Below are positions 8,013 to 17,480 of a DNA stretch of 32,818 nt, in pieces. The first letter of the stretch is position 1. Each line of letters starts with the position of its first letter. Origin of the DNA: Spirochaetaceae bacterium (GTDB taxonomy: Bacteria; Spirochaetota; Spirochaetia; Treponematales; Breznakiellaceae); assembly GCA_031277165.1 (NCBI GenBank), contig JAISLT010000027.1, positions 1 to 32,818 of the forward strand, given 5' to 3'. The notes under the pieces were generated by a model, which worked only from the letters and a program-made list of their open reading frames with translations, was not told the origin of the DNA and ran no database searches. Position numbers and translations under genes: made by a program.

Positions 8013-9557
8013 TTACACGGTCCACAGACCCAGTCCCGGATTACGGATAAAATAAAACCGTTCCCCCCGGGAGCTGCTGTTCCACCCCGCCGCCAATTTT
8101 TCGGGGCCTTCGGGCAGATAGCGGGCCGCTTCTTCCGTAAGGTTTCCCCATTCATAGCCCACGGATTCAATGTCCCGGCGCTCCACCGGTCCCCCGGTTT
8201 TTTCCGGGGCCTTCCCAGGACAGTACCGGACGGTAAAGCGGCCTTCGGTGGAGCCGTGGATCAGGTGGGCCGCGGCGCACAGGGACCCCCCCAGGCGTCC
8301 CGGTGTTTCTTTTGCGGAATGTTCCGCCCCAAGTGCCCGAAGTATTGCCGCCCTGCCCTGGTAGCCGTAACGGCGGATCAACCCGTCAATTTCGCCGTCT
8401 TCGCCGAACCGGTCAAGGGCCGGGGCCAGTATTACCAGTTCCCCGCCGGAAGCAATGGCCTTCCGGGTACGGTATAGGGCCTTGTTGCCCAGCCAGGTAC
8501 TGCGGTATTCGCCGGGGTCAAGCCACACGACGATTTTCCGGGCCGGTTCGTCGAGCCGGGTAATGTTTACCCGGGCCGCCAGGTTCGAGGCTTGCTCAAA
8601 GCATTCCCGGCCAAATCCGGTAAAAAGCCCCCGGAACGTACCGGTCTGATCAACCACCGTAAGCACCCACAGTACCGGTGGTAAAAGGCCGCCGAAACGG
8701 CGGAGGGCCTCGTCAAAAAGGGAGCGGACCGGGTTTTCCCGTTCCCCCATGATCCGTTCAAGTCCGTAAAGGGCCCCCAGCCAGTGGCTTTTGTTGATCG
8801 CTTCGGCGCCGCCGGTTCCGACAAAAATATTCTTGGCGTGGTTTGCCATACCGGCCACTTCGTGGGGCACCACCTGTCCTATGGAAATAATAAGGGAAAA
8901 GGGTTCCCCCCCCTTAGGGCCCCGGGCTTTACCGTTCCCGGGGGGAAGTCCGTCCCTAAGCAGGCGGTTTACCTGTACCGGCCAGTCCATATAATAGGCC
9001 CTGTCCACCGGTGATTTTGCCCTGCCCCCCCCCTGTGTGCCGGAGTGATCCGTGGGGGTATGGCCGCCAAAAACAAGGGCCCCTTCTTTCGCGCGGGGGG
9101 AATCCCCAGGGCTCTGTCCGCTAAAAACGGCGGCCACCCAATCCGCCCGCAGCCGGCCAAGTTCCACCGTATCATCCCGCCACTGGTGGGGAAGGAACAT
9201 CTCCGCCGGACAGCGGGGAAACATCCGGGCAATTTCTTCCGGGTTTAGGGGACGGTGGGTTCCCAGGGCGGGGACAATTGCCCCCAGGCTCCATCTGTCC
9301 CGGATTCCCGCCGTTTCGGAGGAATGTTTTTCCAATTCCCGGCAGACCGTACCGGTAAGCGTCCCGGCCCGGGAATGGATCCGGGTCAGGTCCGGCGGGA
9401 GGATCAGCACCGGTCCGGGCTTAAGGGGAGGAACCGGTCCGGGAAAAAACGCAGGAAGTTCACCGGTTTTTACCCCGGGGGCTTTGCCGGAAAAGATCGT
9501 CCCCAGTACCTGGGCCAGGGCGGCTTCGGGATCGCCGCCGTTAAAGGTCCCGGTCAC
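8013..9557 (-). CDS. LarA-like nickel-pincer enzyme (lactate racemase family)
   Basis: A 514-residue protein of the LarA (DUF2088) family. LarA racemises lactate using a nickel-pincer cofactor bound to a lysine. The N-terminal PPDLTR (54-59) and ALGTHR (97-102) are family motifs. His101, His232, Lys242 and His258 match the known LarA residues His108, His174, Lys184 and His200; the last three have exactly the same spacing (10 and 16). A roughly 65-residue low-complexity insertion lies between the first and second histidines, making the protein longer than usual. The start GTG overlaps the stop of the phosphofructokinase gene. The substrate may be lactate or another hydroxy acid. No larB, larC or larE is in the window. 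Confidence 0.85.
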   Translation of the reverse strand: MTGTFNGGDPEAALAQVLGTIFSGKAPGVKTGELPAFFPGPVPPLKPGPVLILPPDLTRIHSRAGTLTGTVCRELEKHSSETAGIRDRWSLGAIVPALGTHRPLNPEEIARMFPRCPAEMFLPHQWRDDTVELGRLRADWVAAVFSGQSPGDSPRAKEGALVFGGHTPTDHSGTQGGGRAKSPVDRAYYMDWPVQVNRLLRDGLPPGNGKARGPKGGEPFSLIISIGQVVPHEVAGMANHAKNIFVGTGGAEAINKSHWLGALYGLERIMGERENPVRSLFDEALRRFGGLLPPVLWVLTVVDQTGTFRGLFTGFGRECFEQASNLAARVNITRLDEPARKIVVWLDPGEYRSTWLGNKALYRTRKAIASGGELVILAPALDRFGEDGEIDGLIRRYGYQGRAAILRALGAEHSAKETPGRLGGSLCAAAHLIHGSTEGRFTVRYCPGKAPEKTGGPVERRDIESVGYEWGNLTEEAARYLPEGPEKLAAGWNSSSRGERFYFIRNPGLGLWTV

Positions 9558-10912
9558 TGCATCTCGGTAATGCCTTCATTAAAGAAAGCTCCCATGGGGT
9601 TGTTCACCATAAGTATGGGCTGATGGGTCGCGTCCAGGGTGTCCCGCCAAAGGTTGCCTTCGGGATCCACATGGCTGCGCTGGGAAACCACCGCCTTCAT
9701 GGGTAAATGGACAAATTCGTTGTTCACCAGCCCTATGACACATTTTGTTTTTCCTGCCATGGCCGCATGGGCGGCGGCGTTGCCCAGCCGCTCACAGTAA
9801 ATTGAATCGCTGGGGTTGGCCTGGGCGGAACGGATCTGGTAACTGGGATCGATATATTTTAGGTTTATTTCCATCCCCTTGTCGTCGAAGTATTCGATAA
9901 TTTTGTCCCGGATATAGGTTCCCACATCGGCCATTTTGATATTGCCCCCGGCATCGGTTTTTACTTCTTTAATAAGCTGATCCTGCAGGGCCCCTTCGGC
10001 CACCACGATCACCGCATGCTTGGACTTTGAAAGCCGCTCTTCCAAATGGTGGAGAAAGCCGTTGGGTCCGTCCAGTTCAAAGGGAATTTCCGGAATCAGA
10101 ACAAAATTAACTTCGTGGCTTGCCAGGGCCGTATGGGCGGCAATAAACCCCGATTCCCGGCCCATAAGTTTAACCAGCCCTATGCCATTGATCTGGGAAT
10201 GGGCCTCCATATGGGCGGCGGTAACTACCTCCACCGCCTTGGCCACGGCGGTATCAAAACCAAAGGACTGCTGAATAAAGGAAAAATCGTTGTCCACCGT
10301 CTTGGGAATGCCAATGTTGACGATCTTAAGTTTTCGGCGGCCCACCTCTTCGGCTATATCCAGGGCCCCCCGCTGGGTTCCGTCGCCCCCTATGGTAAAA
10401 AGCATGTTAAGGTTCAACTGTTCCATGGCATCCACGATCTTAGACACTTCCTTTCCACCCCCCCGGGCGCTGCCCAGGACGGTACCGCCGATTTTGTGGA
10501 TGTCATCCACCACATCAGGGTTAAGTTCCTTGGTGCCAAAGTGATATTCGGGAAGGAAGCCCTTATACCCGTAACGGATGCCGGTAATGCGCCGGACCCC
10601 GTAACGGAACCAAAGACAGCGGACTATGGCCCGGATTACGTCGTTAATGCCCGGACAGAGGCCGCCGCAGCTGACAATGCCCGCGTGTACATGCTGGGGG
10701 CTAAAGTAGATCATCTCCCGGGGGCCGGCGGCCTCAAAGACCATCCTGCGTTCCAAGGATTCCTGCTTGCCGAGTTTGGCGTTTACATCCAGCCGGATAT
10801 ACTCGTCATCGGTCATATAATTGGCAATAAAATCGCCCTGCACCTTGGACAGGGTTAGGGGCGATTTTATGTTACATTTTCCCAGCTCTTCTATCGTAAA
10901 ATCGTACGCCAT
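9554..10912 (-). CDS. 6-phosphofructokinase, GGDG type
   Basis: A 452-residue glycolytic enzyme that phosphorylates fructose 6-phosphate. The first 70 residues are an extension seen in the long bacterial, trypanosome and plant type. Conserved blocks include GGLCPGIN (83-90), GGDGTQRGA (175-183), GIPKTVDND (201-209) and KLMGRESGF. The glycine at 178 is the residue associated with ATP use, while the lysine of PKTVDND is shared with pyrophosphate-dependent enzymes, so the phosphate donor is uncertain though ATP seems more likely. A good ribosome-binding site (AGGAG) precedes the ATG. The gene has its own promoter at 10930-10958 and shares a transcript with the LarA-like gene. Confidence 0.92.
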   Translation of the reverse strand: MAYDFTIEELGKCNIKSPLTLSKVQGDFIANYMTDDEYIRLDVNAKLGKQESLERRMVFEAAGPREMIYFSPQHVHAGIVSCGGLCPGINDVIRAIVRCLWFRYGVRRITGIRYGYKGFLPEYHFGTKELNPDVVDDIHKIGGTVLGSARGGGKEVSKIVDAMEQLNLNMLFTIGGDGTQRGALDIAEEVGRRKLKIVNIGIPKTVDNDFSFIQQSFGFDTAVAKAVEVVTAAHMEAHSQINGIGLVKLMGRESGFIAAHTALASHEVNFVLIPEIPFELDGPNGFLHHLEERLSKSKHAVIVVAEGALQDQLIKEVKTDAGGNIKMADVGTYIRDKIIEYFDDKGMEINLKYIDPSYQIRSAQANPSDSIYCERLGNAAAHAAMAGKTKCVIGLVNNEFVHLPMKAVVSQRSHVDPEGNLWRDTLDATHQPILMVNNPMGAFFNEGITEMQ

Positions 10913-10929
10913 ATTTTTCTCCTGCTTAA

Positions 10930-10958
10930 ACTATACACCATAGAGTTAAGTTTGTCAG
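10930..10958 (-). promoter_or_regulatory. Promoter of the phosphofructokinase operon
   Basis: On the minus strand CTGACA (10958-10953) and TATAGT (10935-10930) are 17 bases apart. The predicted start is near 10923, followed by the AGGAG ribosome-binding site. It begins directly after the terminator of the efflux operon. Confidence 0.65.
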
Positions 10959-10988
10959 AAAAAAAGCAGCCGCGGTATTAAGCGGCCG
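10959..10988 (-). terminator. Terminator of the efflux operon
   Basis: On the minus strand CGGCCGC (10988-10982) pairs with GCGGCTG (10973-10967), with one G-T pair and an eight-base loop, followed by C and seven Ts (10965-10959). The TAA stop of the PII-like gene lies in its loop, so it acts right at the end of that gene. Confidence 0.8.
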
Positions 10989-11268
10989 GTGGTTCCGGCA
11001 GGCCAAAGATTTTGATTCCCTCTCCGGGGAATCTCTTTTTTACATCCGCCACCGCCGTGGCAATGCCCAGGGCCTCTTCGGATTCGCACCACACCACCAG
11101 GGCAAAGTTGTCTTCCGGCCAGATTGCGTCCCCCATCCGGGGCCCGGCGGAGCCAACCCCGGTAACGTTGGGATACAGGGTATAGTATTTTCCTACCCCA
11201 TGGTCTTTTAATGCTTCCAGAACATTCTCTTCCACCGAGTGGTTGGCGATAATTTCAACCCGTAACAT
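10978..11268 (-). CDS. PII-like protein linked to RND efflux
   Basis: A 96-residue protein with the ferredoxin-like pattern of the PII superfamily: a first strand MLRVEIIANHSV, a helix ENVLEALKDHGVG, a loop YYTLYPNVTGVGSAGPRMGD in the place of the T-loop, then NFALVVWCESEEALGIA. It lacks the typical nucleotide-binding and uridylylation motifs of GlnB. Similar small proteins are often encoded beside RND metal or drug pumps (DUF3240-like). The ATG at 11268 has an excellent ribosome-binding site (AGGAGGAAGATC) and overlaps the end of the pump gene by 14 bases. It is the last gene of the operon. A regulatory or ligand-sensing role is inferred. Confidence 0.75.
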   Translation of the reverse strand: MLRVEIIANHSVEENVLEALKDHGVGKYYTLYPNVTGVGSAGPRMGDAIWPEDNFALVVWCESEEALGIATAVADVKKRFPGEGIKIFGLPEPPAA

Positions 11269-14200
11269 GATCTTCCTCCTGGCCGCCAGCGTTGTTGTTC
11301 CGGTTTTCCGTTTGTTCCGGCCCCGGCAATTTTCCCACATTCCGTATATCTTTGCGGCTTAAACCTTTGGCAAGGGCTTCCCTTCGGGCTTCTACCAGGG
11401 CCTTCCGTTCATCGTCCCGTTTGTTCAGGATGGCATAAATGGTTGGCATAAGGAACAGGGTCATCAGGGTGCCGAAGGAAAGGCCCCCCAGGACTGTTTT
11501 ACCGATGGGGGCCACCATCTCCGAGCCTTCGCCGGGGAAAAAGGCCATGGGGACCAGTCCCAGGATCGTGGTAAGGGTGGACATAAGTATAGGCCGCAGC
11601 CTGTTCCCCGCCGCTTCCACACATGCGTCAACCAGGGCATAACCCCGCTTGCGGAGCAGATTGGTATAGTCCACCAGGACTATGCCGTTGTTGACAATAA
11701 CCCCCAGAAGTACCAAAAGACCCACCGCGGTAAGTATATTAAAGACCGTGCCGGTAATAAGGTAGATAAGCACGATGCCTATCATGGAAAGGGGTATGGT
11801 AAAGATAATAATAAATGGATCTTTAAAGGATTCAAAAAGACTTGCCATGACCCCAAAGACCAGGAAGAGCGCCACCACCAGAATTAAGACAAAGTTCAGC
11901 ATCATTTCGGCCATATCCGCATTGTCCCCGGCATATTCAACCACCACGTCATCTTCCGCGGGGATCTCCGCGGTAATAAGACTGCGGACCCTGTCGGAAA
12001 GCACGTTAAGCTTCGTTCCCTTAACGGCCCCCGCGGTAACATGGATAACCCGGCTTTGGTTTTCGCGGCGAATTGTAAGGGGACCGGTCCCTTCTTTATA
12101 CGTGGCAAAGTTGGAAAGGGGTACCCGGCCGGCAATCTGGCTGTTAATAAAAATCTGATCCAGCGCAGGCCGGGTACTGCGGTCCGCCTCCGCCAGGATC
12201 AGCACCACGTCATAGTCGTCCCCGGAACTTTTGTACTTTGTGGCGGTAATGCCGTCTACGGCGGCCTTGATCTCGTTCCCCACGGTAACGGTATTAAGCC
12301 CCAGGGCATAGAGTTTTTCCCGGTCTATCTCTATTTCTATCTGGGGAAGTCCGTCCCGCAGATCCACCATGGGCTCGGTGGCTTCCGGAAGTTTTTCCTT
12401 AATCAGCAGGGCGATCCTGTCTGCGATGGCCTTTCCCTTTACCAGGTTATCGGTCCGCAGGACTATATCAATCGGGTTGCCGCCCATGCCGCCGCCGAAT
12501 CCTCCGCCGAAAGAAAAGGATACGCCGGGGAATTCATTAAAGTGGGACCGGAGCCGGGCTTTCACATCCTCTGCGGAAAGGGTCCGTTCTTTATATTCCA
12601 CCAGGTTGATCCGCAGGGAGCCGCTGTGGCTTCCTCCGCTGGAAAACATGCCTCCGCCCCCCGCATTAAGAATAATTTCTTTATAGACGGCCTTGTCAAT
12701 CTCGTTTTCCACAATGCCCTGAAGCTGCTGCAGGGTGGATTCGGTCTGGGCCAGGGAAGAACCCATGGGCAGGGTGGCGGTGATCGACACATTGTCCGAT
12801 TCTTCCTGGGGCATAAATTCATAGCCGACCACAAAAATAGCAAGAAAGATACTTCCCACAAACAGGCCCAGAAGGGAAAGGATAACCGCAAGTTTATGCC
12901 TAAGTACCTTACGCACCGCCCGCCGGTATTTTTCGTCAAGCCAGTTAAAAAAAGTTTCAAATTTACGATCCAGTCCCACCAGGGATCCGGTTAGGGGTTT
13001 TTGCCTGCGGGTAACCAGGGGCAGGTAATGGCTGGAAAGGACCGGTACAAGAAAAAGGGCCGAAAAGAGAGAGATGGATAAAGAAATAACCACCGTAAAG
13101 GCAAGGCCCGCAAACAGTTCCCCGCCCATTTTTAAAAGGCCCTTGAACATTACCAGGGGCGCAAAAACGCAGATGGTGGTTAGGGTAGAGGCGGTAATGG
13201 CCACGATCATTTCCTGGGTCCCCAGGATCGCCGCGGGTTTTAGCTTGGCCCCCTTTTCCCGGTAATGGTAAATATTTTCCAGGATAACGATGGAGTTATC
13301 CACCAGCATTCCAACCCCCAAAACCAGGCCCGCCAGGGTCATAAGGTTTAGGGTAAGCCCCGCAAAGTACATGATCATGATGGTGATTATAAGAGAAATT
13401 GGTATGGCAAGCCCAATGATAATAGTAGGCTTCATGGACCGGAGAAATACAAAGAGGATAAGGATTGCCAGGATTGCCCCGCTGATGGTGGAGGACGTAA
13501 CCTGGTTAATGGAATTTTCAATTTGATCCGTCGTATTAAAAAGTTCCGTTATCGTTAAATCCCGGGGGATTTCCCGGGAAATCCGAACCAGCCGGCGTCT
13601 TAGGTCCCGGGCGGTTTGGACGGAATTTTTTCCACTCTGTTTTTGAACGGTCATCATGACCGAGGCGACGCCGTTGACTAAGACCGTACTGGTTTGATCC
13701 CGGTAGCCCTCAAAGACATTGGCCAGATCCCGCAGATAGACGCTTCGGGGCAGGGGCCGTCCGTTTATAATGCCCCCTCCCTGGTAGGAAACAACCGTAT
13801 TGCGTATTTCTTCCAGGGATTTGTACTCCCCCATGGTGGTAAGGATGTACGACATGCCCTCTTCGGTGATCGTTCCGGCGGCGATTTGGTTGTTGTTGGC
13901 GGCCAGCATCTGTTGAATTTGGGTAACGGTTAAACCATAGGCTTCCAGCCGGCTTTGGGGTATCTCCACCTTGATGATTTTTTCCCGGCCCCCCATTAAG
14001 TTGGCGGTGGCCACCCCCGGGGCCTGTTCAATCCGGGGAACGATGGTATTGTCGGCAATTTCCCGCAGTTCCTCCGGGGACCGGTTGCCCGTGACCATAA
14101 GGCCCATGATCGGTATCATGGACGGATCAAATTTAAAGATCATCGGCGAATCCGCGCCGGTGGGCATATAGGATCGGACCCGTTCCAGGGAATCCCGGAC

Positions 14201-14521
14201 CGAATTGGCCGCATCGGCCAAATCCACGCCGTAGGTAAATTCCATAATCACCATACTGGACCCTTTGGAGGAAGTGGACGTTACCTGTTCCAAACTGGAG
14301 ACGCTGGACAGGGCCGCTTCCAAAGGACGGGTAATGGTCCGTTCTACCTCTTCCGGGCCGGCGCCGGGGTACTGGGTCATAACCAGAAGATAGGGGGGGC
14401 TGATTTCGGGGTATAGATCAATATGAAGGTTGAGCAGGGCAAATCCCCCTAGTCCAATAAGCAGGGCAAAAATAATAAATACCGTGGTGGGCCTATTAAC
14501 AACCGTTTTAACAACACTCAT
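11255..14521 (-). CDS. RND efflux pump, HAE1 (AcrB-like) family
   Basis: A 1088-residue inner-membrane pump driven by protons. It shows the expected order of one N-terminal helix, a large periplasmic loop (about 35-340), helices 2-6, a large amphipathic stretch, a second helix, a second periplasmic loop and a final helix block. The proton-relay Asp408 lies in GVGMLVDNS; its partner is Asn, as in many HAE1 pumps. The N-terminal TVVNRPTTVFII and the NLHIDLYPEISPPY segment are typical. A charged tail of about 45 residues follows the last helix. The ribosome-binding site is AGGAGG. The gene lies 164 bases after the adaptor gene, separated by a structured repeat. Confidence 0.95.
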   Translation of the reverse strand: MSVVKTVVNRPTTVFIIFALLIGLGGFALLNLHIDLYPEISPPYLLVMTQYPGAGPEEVERTITRPLEAALSSVSSLEQVTSTSSKGSSMVIMEFTYGVDLADAANSVRDSLERVRSYMPTGADSPMIFKFDPSMIPIMGLMVTGNRSPEELREIADNTIVPRIEQAPGVATANLMGGREKIIKVEIPQSRLEAYGLTVTQIQQMLAANNNQIAAGTITEEGMSYILTTMGEYKSLEEIRNTVVSYQGGGIINGRPLPRSVYLRDLANVFEGYRDQTSTVLVNGVASVMMTVQKQSGKNSVQTARDLRRRLVRISREIPRDLTITELFNTTDQIENSINQVTSSTISGAILAILILFVFLRSMKPTIIIGLAIPISLIITIMIMYFAGLTLNLMTLAGLVLGVGMLVDNSIVILENIYHYREKGAKLKPAAILGTQEMIVAITASTLTTICVFAPLVMFKGLLKMGGELFAGLAFTVVISLSISLFSALFLVPVLSSHYLPLVTRRQKPLTGSLVGLDRKFETFFNWLDEKYRRAVRKVLRHKLAVILSLLGLFVGSIFLAIFVVGYEFMPQEESDNVSITATLPMGSSLAQTESTLQQLQGIVENEIDKAVYKEIILNAGGGGMFSSGGSHSGSLRINLVEYKERTLSAEDVKARLRSHFNEFPGVSFSFGGGFGGGMGGNPIDIVLRTDNLVKGKAIADRIALLIKEKLPEATEPMVDLRDGLPQIEIEIDREKLYALGLNTVTVGNEIKAAVDGITATKYKSSGDDYDVVLILAEADRSTRPALDQIFINSQIAGRVPLSNFATYKEGTGPLTIRRENQSRVIHVTAGAVKGTKLNVLSDRVRSLITAEIPAEDDVVVEYAGDNADMAEMMLNFVLILVVALFLVFGVMASLFESFKDPFIIIFTIPLSMIGIVLIYLITGTVFNILTAVGLLVLLGVIVNNGIVLVDYTNLLRKRGYALVDACVEAAGNRLRPILMSTLTTILGLVPMAFFPGEGSEMVAPIGKTVLGGLSFGTLMTLFLMPTIYAILNKRDDERKALVEARREALAKGLSRKDIRNVGKLPGPEQTENRNNNAGGQEEDHVTG

Positions 14522-14532
14522 AATCCCTCCTG

Positions 14533-14695
14533 GGAACCTGTTGCACCTGTAAGAGCCCCTGGCTTTTTTGGGCGAAAAAAGTCATACCCTCCAGGATTAT
14601 CCGGCATCCTTCGCAGTCTGCACGGTAAAAAACCGGCCTTGTTGACCGGTTTTTAGAGATTTCGCAGGCGAAGCGCAGCAAACTGCTAACGTTCC
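14533..14695 (-). repeat. Composite nested-hairpin repeat, copy 1
   Basis: This lies between the adaptor and pump genes. An outer pair GCAGTCTG (14613-14620) / CAAACTGC (14679-14686) encloses an inner stem AAAAACCGG (14628-14636) / CCGGTTTTT (14646-14654). Its end (GCAAACTGCTA and following) matches the end of copy 3 at 29271-29290, and its start (CCTGTTGCACCTGTA) matches the starts at 19824 and 29147. Read on the minus strand the inner stem ends in TTTTTT and resembles a terminator. The last codons and the stop of the adaptor gene fall inside the repeat. Confidence 0.75.
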
Positions 14696-15786
14696 GCACT
14701 TAAGGGGGCGGTCTGCTCGATTATATTGATCCGGGAACCGTCGTTAAGCAGGGTTTGGCCTTTAACGATAAAGACTTCCCCCGGTTTAAGCCCCTCCTGA
14801 ATTTCCAGGATCCCGTCGATAAGGATGCCGGGATTGACAATACGTTTCCGGGCGGCGTACTGCTTTGCCGGAATTTCCGCTTTTTCCACCTCTTCCTGGT
14901 TTTTTTTGCCAAACAGGGAACGAAGAAAATTAAAAAACCCCTTTTTTTCTTCCGGGGCGCCGGCGGTCTTTTCTGCCTCCGGGGGAAGTTCTTCCACCAC
15001 AAAGACATAATTTTCTCCAAACCGGCGGATCAACGCGGAATCGGGAATTTTGACGATATTTTCTTTTTGTTCGATAATAAGCTTTACCTTGGCGAACATT
15101 CCCTCTTTAAGCTTGTCCTCCTGGTTGGTTACATTTACCTTTACCTCCATGGTCCGGGAGGCCGGATCTACCACGGGGCTTATTTCGGTAACGGTTCCCC
15201 GGAAGATTTCCCCCGGCCAGGCGTCCAGGGTAATTTCGCAGGGCTGGCTCAGCGCTACCTTGGATATGAACCGTTCCGCAATGTAGAGTTTTATTTCCAG
15301 GGCGCTGCTGCCGGAAATGCGGGCCAGGGAAACCTGCTGGTTTACCGTGGCCCCCACCTGGGCGGGAAGAGCCACCACGATCCCCGCAATGGGGGCCGAG
15401 GCCACTCCGGGGATATAGTTCATCCCCGGCTTACTGGGATCCACCGCCGCAATGGGGGTTCCCCGGCTTACCCGGCTGCCCACATCCACATAAACCCGGG
15501 TTATTTTACCGGCCACATCGGAATACACATCCACGGTGGAACCCGCCACAATATCCCCGGACAGGGCTATGTAATCCCAAATTTGGCCCTGGACGGCGGT
15601 GCTGGTGTTGACGGCAAATACCGGTACATCCTGCCCCGGCTTATTGGGGCCGTCCTGTCCGCAGGAAGCAAGCGCCGCGATAAGGGTAAAAACAATTGCC
15701 GCCGCCGGGAACAATTTGCTTACCGGGGGCTCCAGGCCCTGCAGATCCATACCCCGCCCTTTAAGACGGGGAGCGTTATTTTTCAT
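14686..15786 (-). CDS. Periplasmic adaptor (membrane fusion) lipoprotein
   Basis: A 366-residue HlyD/AcrA-type adaptor that links the RND pump to the outer-membrane channel. A lipoprotein signal ends in LAASC-like ALASCG, with the lipid-accepting Cys42. The lipoyl halves (about 80-185), the beta-barrel region (IKLYIAERFISKVALSQPCEITLDAWP is the start of it) and the membrane-proximal region follow in order. There is no long hairpin, so it is a short-hairpin form. A charged insert near residue 260-300 (PEEKKGFFNFLRSLFGKK) is unusual. The start overlaps the TolC stop by four bases and has a strong GGGAGGAA site. An alternative start is Met13. Confidence 0.9.
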   Translation of the reverse strand: MKNNAPRLKGRGMDLQGLEPPVSKLFPAAAIVFTLIAALASCGQDGPNKPGQDVPVFAVNTSTAVQGQIWDYIALSGDIVAGSTVDVYSDVAGKITRVYVDVGSRVSRGTPIAAVDPSKPGMNYIPGVASAPIAGIVVALPAQVGATVNQQVSLARISGSSALEIKLYIAERFISKVALSQPCEITLDAWPGEIFRGTVTEISPVVDPASRTMEVKVNVTNQEDKLKEGMFAKVKLIIEQKENIVKIPDSALIRRFGENYVFVVEELPPEAEKTAGAPEEKKGFFNFLRSLFGKKNQEEVEKAEIPAKQYAARKRIVNPGILIDGILEIQEGLKPGEVFIVKGQTLLNDGSRINIIEQTAPLSAER

Positions 15787-17213
15787 TTATTCCTCCCGCT
15801 TAGATCGCCAAAGGGAAGACCAATGGCATATTCGAGATCGAGCAGATCCATCCGGTACTTATAGTTCTGTTGAAGCGCCTCTAATTGGGCCTGCCGCAGG
15901 GCCAGTTCGTCGTTTTGTACATCCAGAAATTCCTTAAGGCCGTTCCGGTAGGCGGTTTCGGAAAGCCGCAGGGTCCGTTCCGCCAATTCCACCGTAAGCC
16001 TTTGGGCCTCTGCGGTGGTCCGGGTTTTTTCCAGCTGTAAAATAATACCGTAGACCTCTACCTCTGTTTTCTGTATTTCCTGGGCAATTCCCAGGTCCAT
16101 AATTTTGACCGCATCGCTTAGAGCCCGGTAACCCTGATATTCGGTGGTAAAGGGGAGTAATGCGTTAAGCCTCCAGCCCAGGGTAATTCTAAACATGCCC
16201 GACTGTTGGTTCCACCGGGAAGAATTAAACCAGTTTTCCTCCCAGGGCTCCCCCCCAAAGGCGGGATCCATGGTAAACCCCAGCGAAAGGGTGGGGGTAT
16301 AGAGGCTGAAGAAAGCGGCCGTTTTTTTGGCCCTTAGGGCAGAAAGTTCCCGCCGCAGCTGCTCAATATCCGGCTTATGGGCCGCCGCCCGGGCGATTAG
16401 ATCCGCCGCTTCCAGGGTAATAAATTCTACAGTTTCGGGGATCCCGTTTATTTCAAACTGGGTGTCATAGGGAAGGCCCAGGAACATAGCAAAGGATGCC
16501 ATAAGGGTTTTATAGTTATTTTCCGCAGTGTCCATCTGGGGCCGCATGTTTTCCCGGGAAACCTGGGCCTGCAAAAAAGACACTTCGGGGACCAGCCCTG
16601 CCCGGTAATTTGCCTGGGCCATGGCAACCCGCCGGTCCGCATTGGAATAGCTTTCCCTAAGAAGGGCTATCTGTTCTTTAGCCAGCAGCATATTATAGCA
16701 GGCCTTGCGAACCTCCCGTTCCAACTGGAGCTTTGCCTTTTCTACCGAGATACGCCCCGCCTGGTACTCTTCTATCGTCTGCTTCATCCCTATAAAAGTT
16801 CCGATATTCAGGTTAACCGCAGCCTGGAAGGATGCGGAAAGCCGCCACTGGGGCCCCCCGCCCATTGTGATAGGACCGTAGGGCGGCGGAATCGGCAATA
16901 CCTGGGCTTCGGGGGCTTTGTTCAGCCGTCCCAGGGTGGCGCCCACATCCACCGTGGGGATCAACACATTCCAGGGTGTTTCCGCCGCCCGCCGCTTGGC
17001 ATCGTTGTTCAATTGGGCCTGTTGAAGCCCCAGGTTATGCTCCATGGCCATTTCCACCGCCCTGTCCGGGCTGATCTGTATGGGGCTGTCTATCCCGGTT
17101 TTTTCGGCATTTTCCTGGTCCCCGGCGGTCCCGGAAACTTCCTGCTGAGCAAAAAGATCCGGCCCCACAAGCAAGCCAATGATGCAAAAAAGGCTGTATA
17201 GTTTCTTTTTCAT
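15783..17213 (-). CDS. TolC-family outer-membrane efflux channel
   Basis: A 476-residue outer-membrane protein that forms the exit duct of the efflux complex. The start MKKKLYSLF begins a signal peptide that is cut near FAQQ. The protein is long and mostly helical, with the TolC duplicated layout: the first half shows EMAMEHNLGLQQAQL, the second DLIARAAAHKPDIEQ and later LRLSETAYRNGLKEFLDV. The ATG at 17213 has an AAAGGA site seven bases before; a start further upstream (17261) lacks one. It is the first gene of the operon and has a promoter at 17276-17303. Confidence 0.92.
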   Translation of the reverse strand: MKKKLYSLFCIIGLLVGPDLFAQQEVSGTAGDQENAEKTGIDSPIQISPDRAVEMAMEHNLGLQQAQLNNDAKRRAAETPWNVLIPTVDVGATLGRLNKAPEAQVLPIPPPYGPITMGGGPQWRLSASFQAAVNLNIGTFIGMKQTIEEYQAGRISVEKAKLQLEREVRKACYNMLLAKEQIALLRESYSNADRRVAMAQANYRAGLVPEVSFLQAQVSRENMRPQMDTAENNYKTLMASFAMFLGLPYDTQFEINGIPETVEFITLEAADLIARAAAHKPDIEQLRRELSALRAKKTAAFFSLYTPTLSLGFTMDPAFGGEPWEENWFNSSRWNQQSGMFRITLGWRLNALLPFTTEYQGYRALSDAVKIMDLGIAQEIQKTEVEVYGIILQLEKTRTTAEAQRLTVELAERTLRLSETAYRNGLKEFLDVQNDELALRQAQLEALQQNYKYRMDLLDLEYAIGLPFGDLSGRNK

Positions 17214-17275
17214 AATTTCCTTTAAGCAGCAGAGGGGCTGTGCCCCGGTTCTCTGCGCCACCTTATCAATACAAT

Positions 17276-17303
17276 TTTATACAAATTTTGCGATTCTTTG
17301 CAA
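17276..17303 (-). promoter_or_regulatory. Promoter of the efflux operon
   Basis: On the minus strand TTGCAA (17303-17298) and TATAAA (17281-17276) are 16 bases apart. The predicted start is near 17269, 55 bases before the TolC start codon. Confidence 0.55.
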
Positions 17304-17358
17304 TATAATGTAAAAACAACGAAAATAGCGCATCAGTTACCCGAAATCCCCCACAAAT

Positions 17359-17384
17359 TAAGTTACCGACCGGTCGTTAACTTA
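17359..17384. promoter_or_regulatory. TetR-type operator palindrome
   Basis: A 26-bp inverted repeat in which 12 of 13 positions pair, centred on CGACCGGTCG and flanked by TAAGTTA / TTAACTTA. Cores of this sort are common operators of TetR-family repressors that control efflux pumps. It sits about 55 bases upstream of the efflux -35 box. No TetR gene is in the window. Confidence 0.55.
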
Positions 17385-17480
17385 CAGGATATATATCTCT
17401 GCATGTTCTGTCAAGCGCCAAGCCCTGTATTTTTGCGAATACTTGTGCCTGGTCCCGGTCTTATGGTACAGTTTTTGAAT

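Noticed and set aside
14755-15864. Long plus-strand frame opposite the adaptor gene
   Set aside because: It is a shadow of the adaptor and TolC coding sequences, which have clear motifs, signal peptides and ribosome-binding sites on the minus strand.
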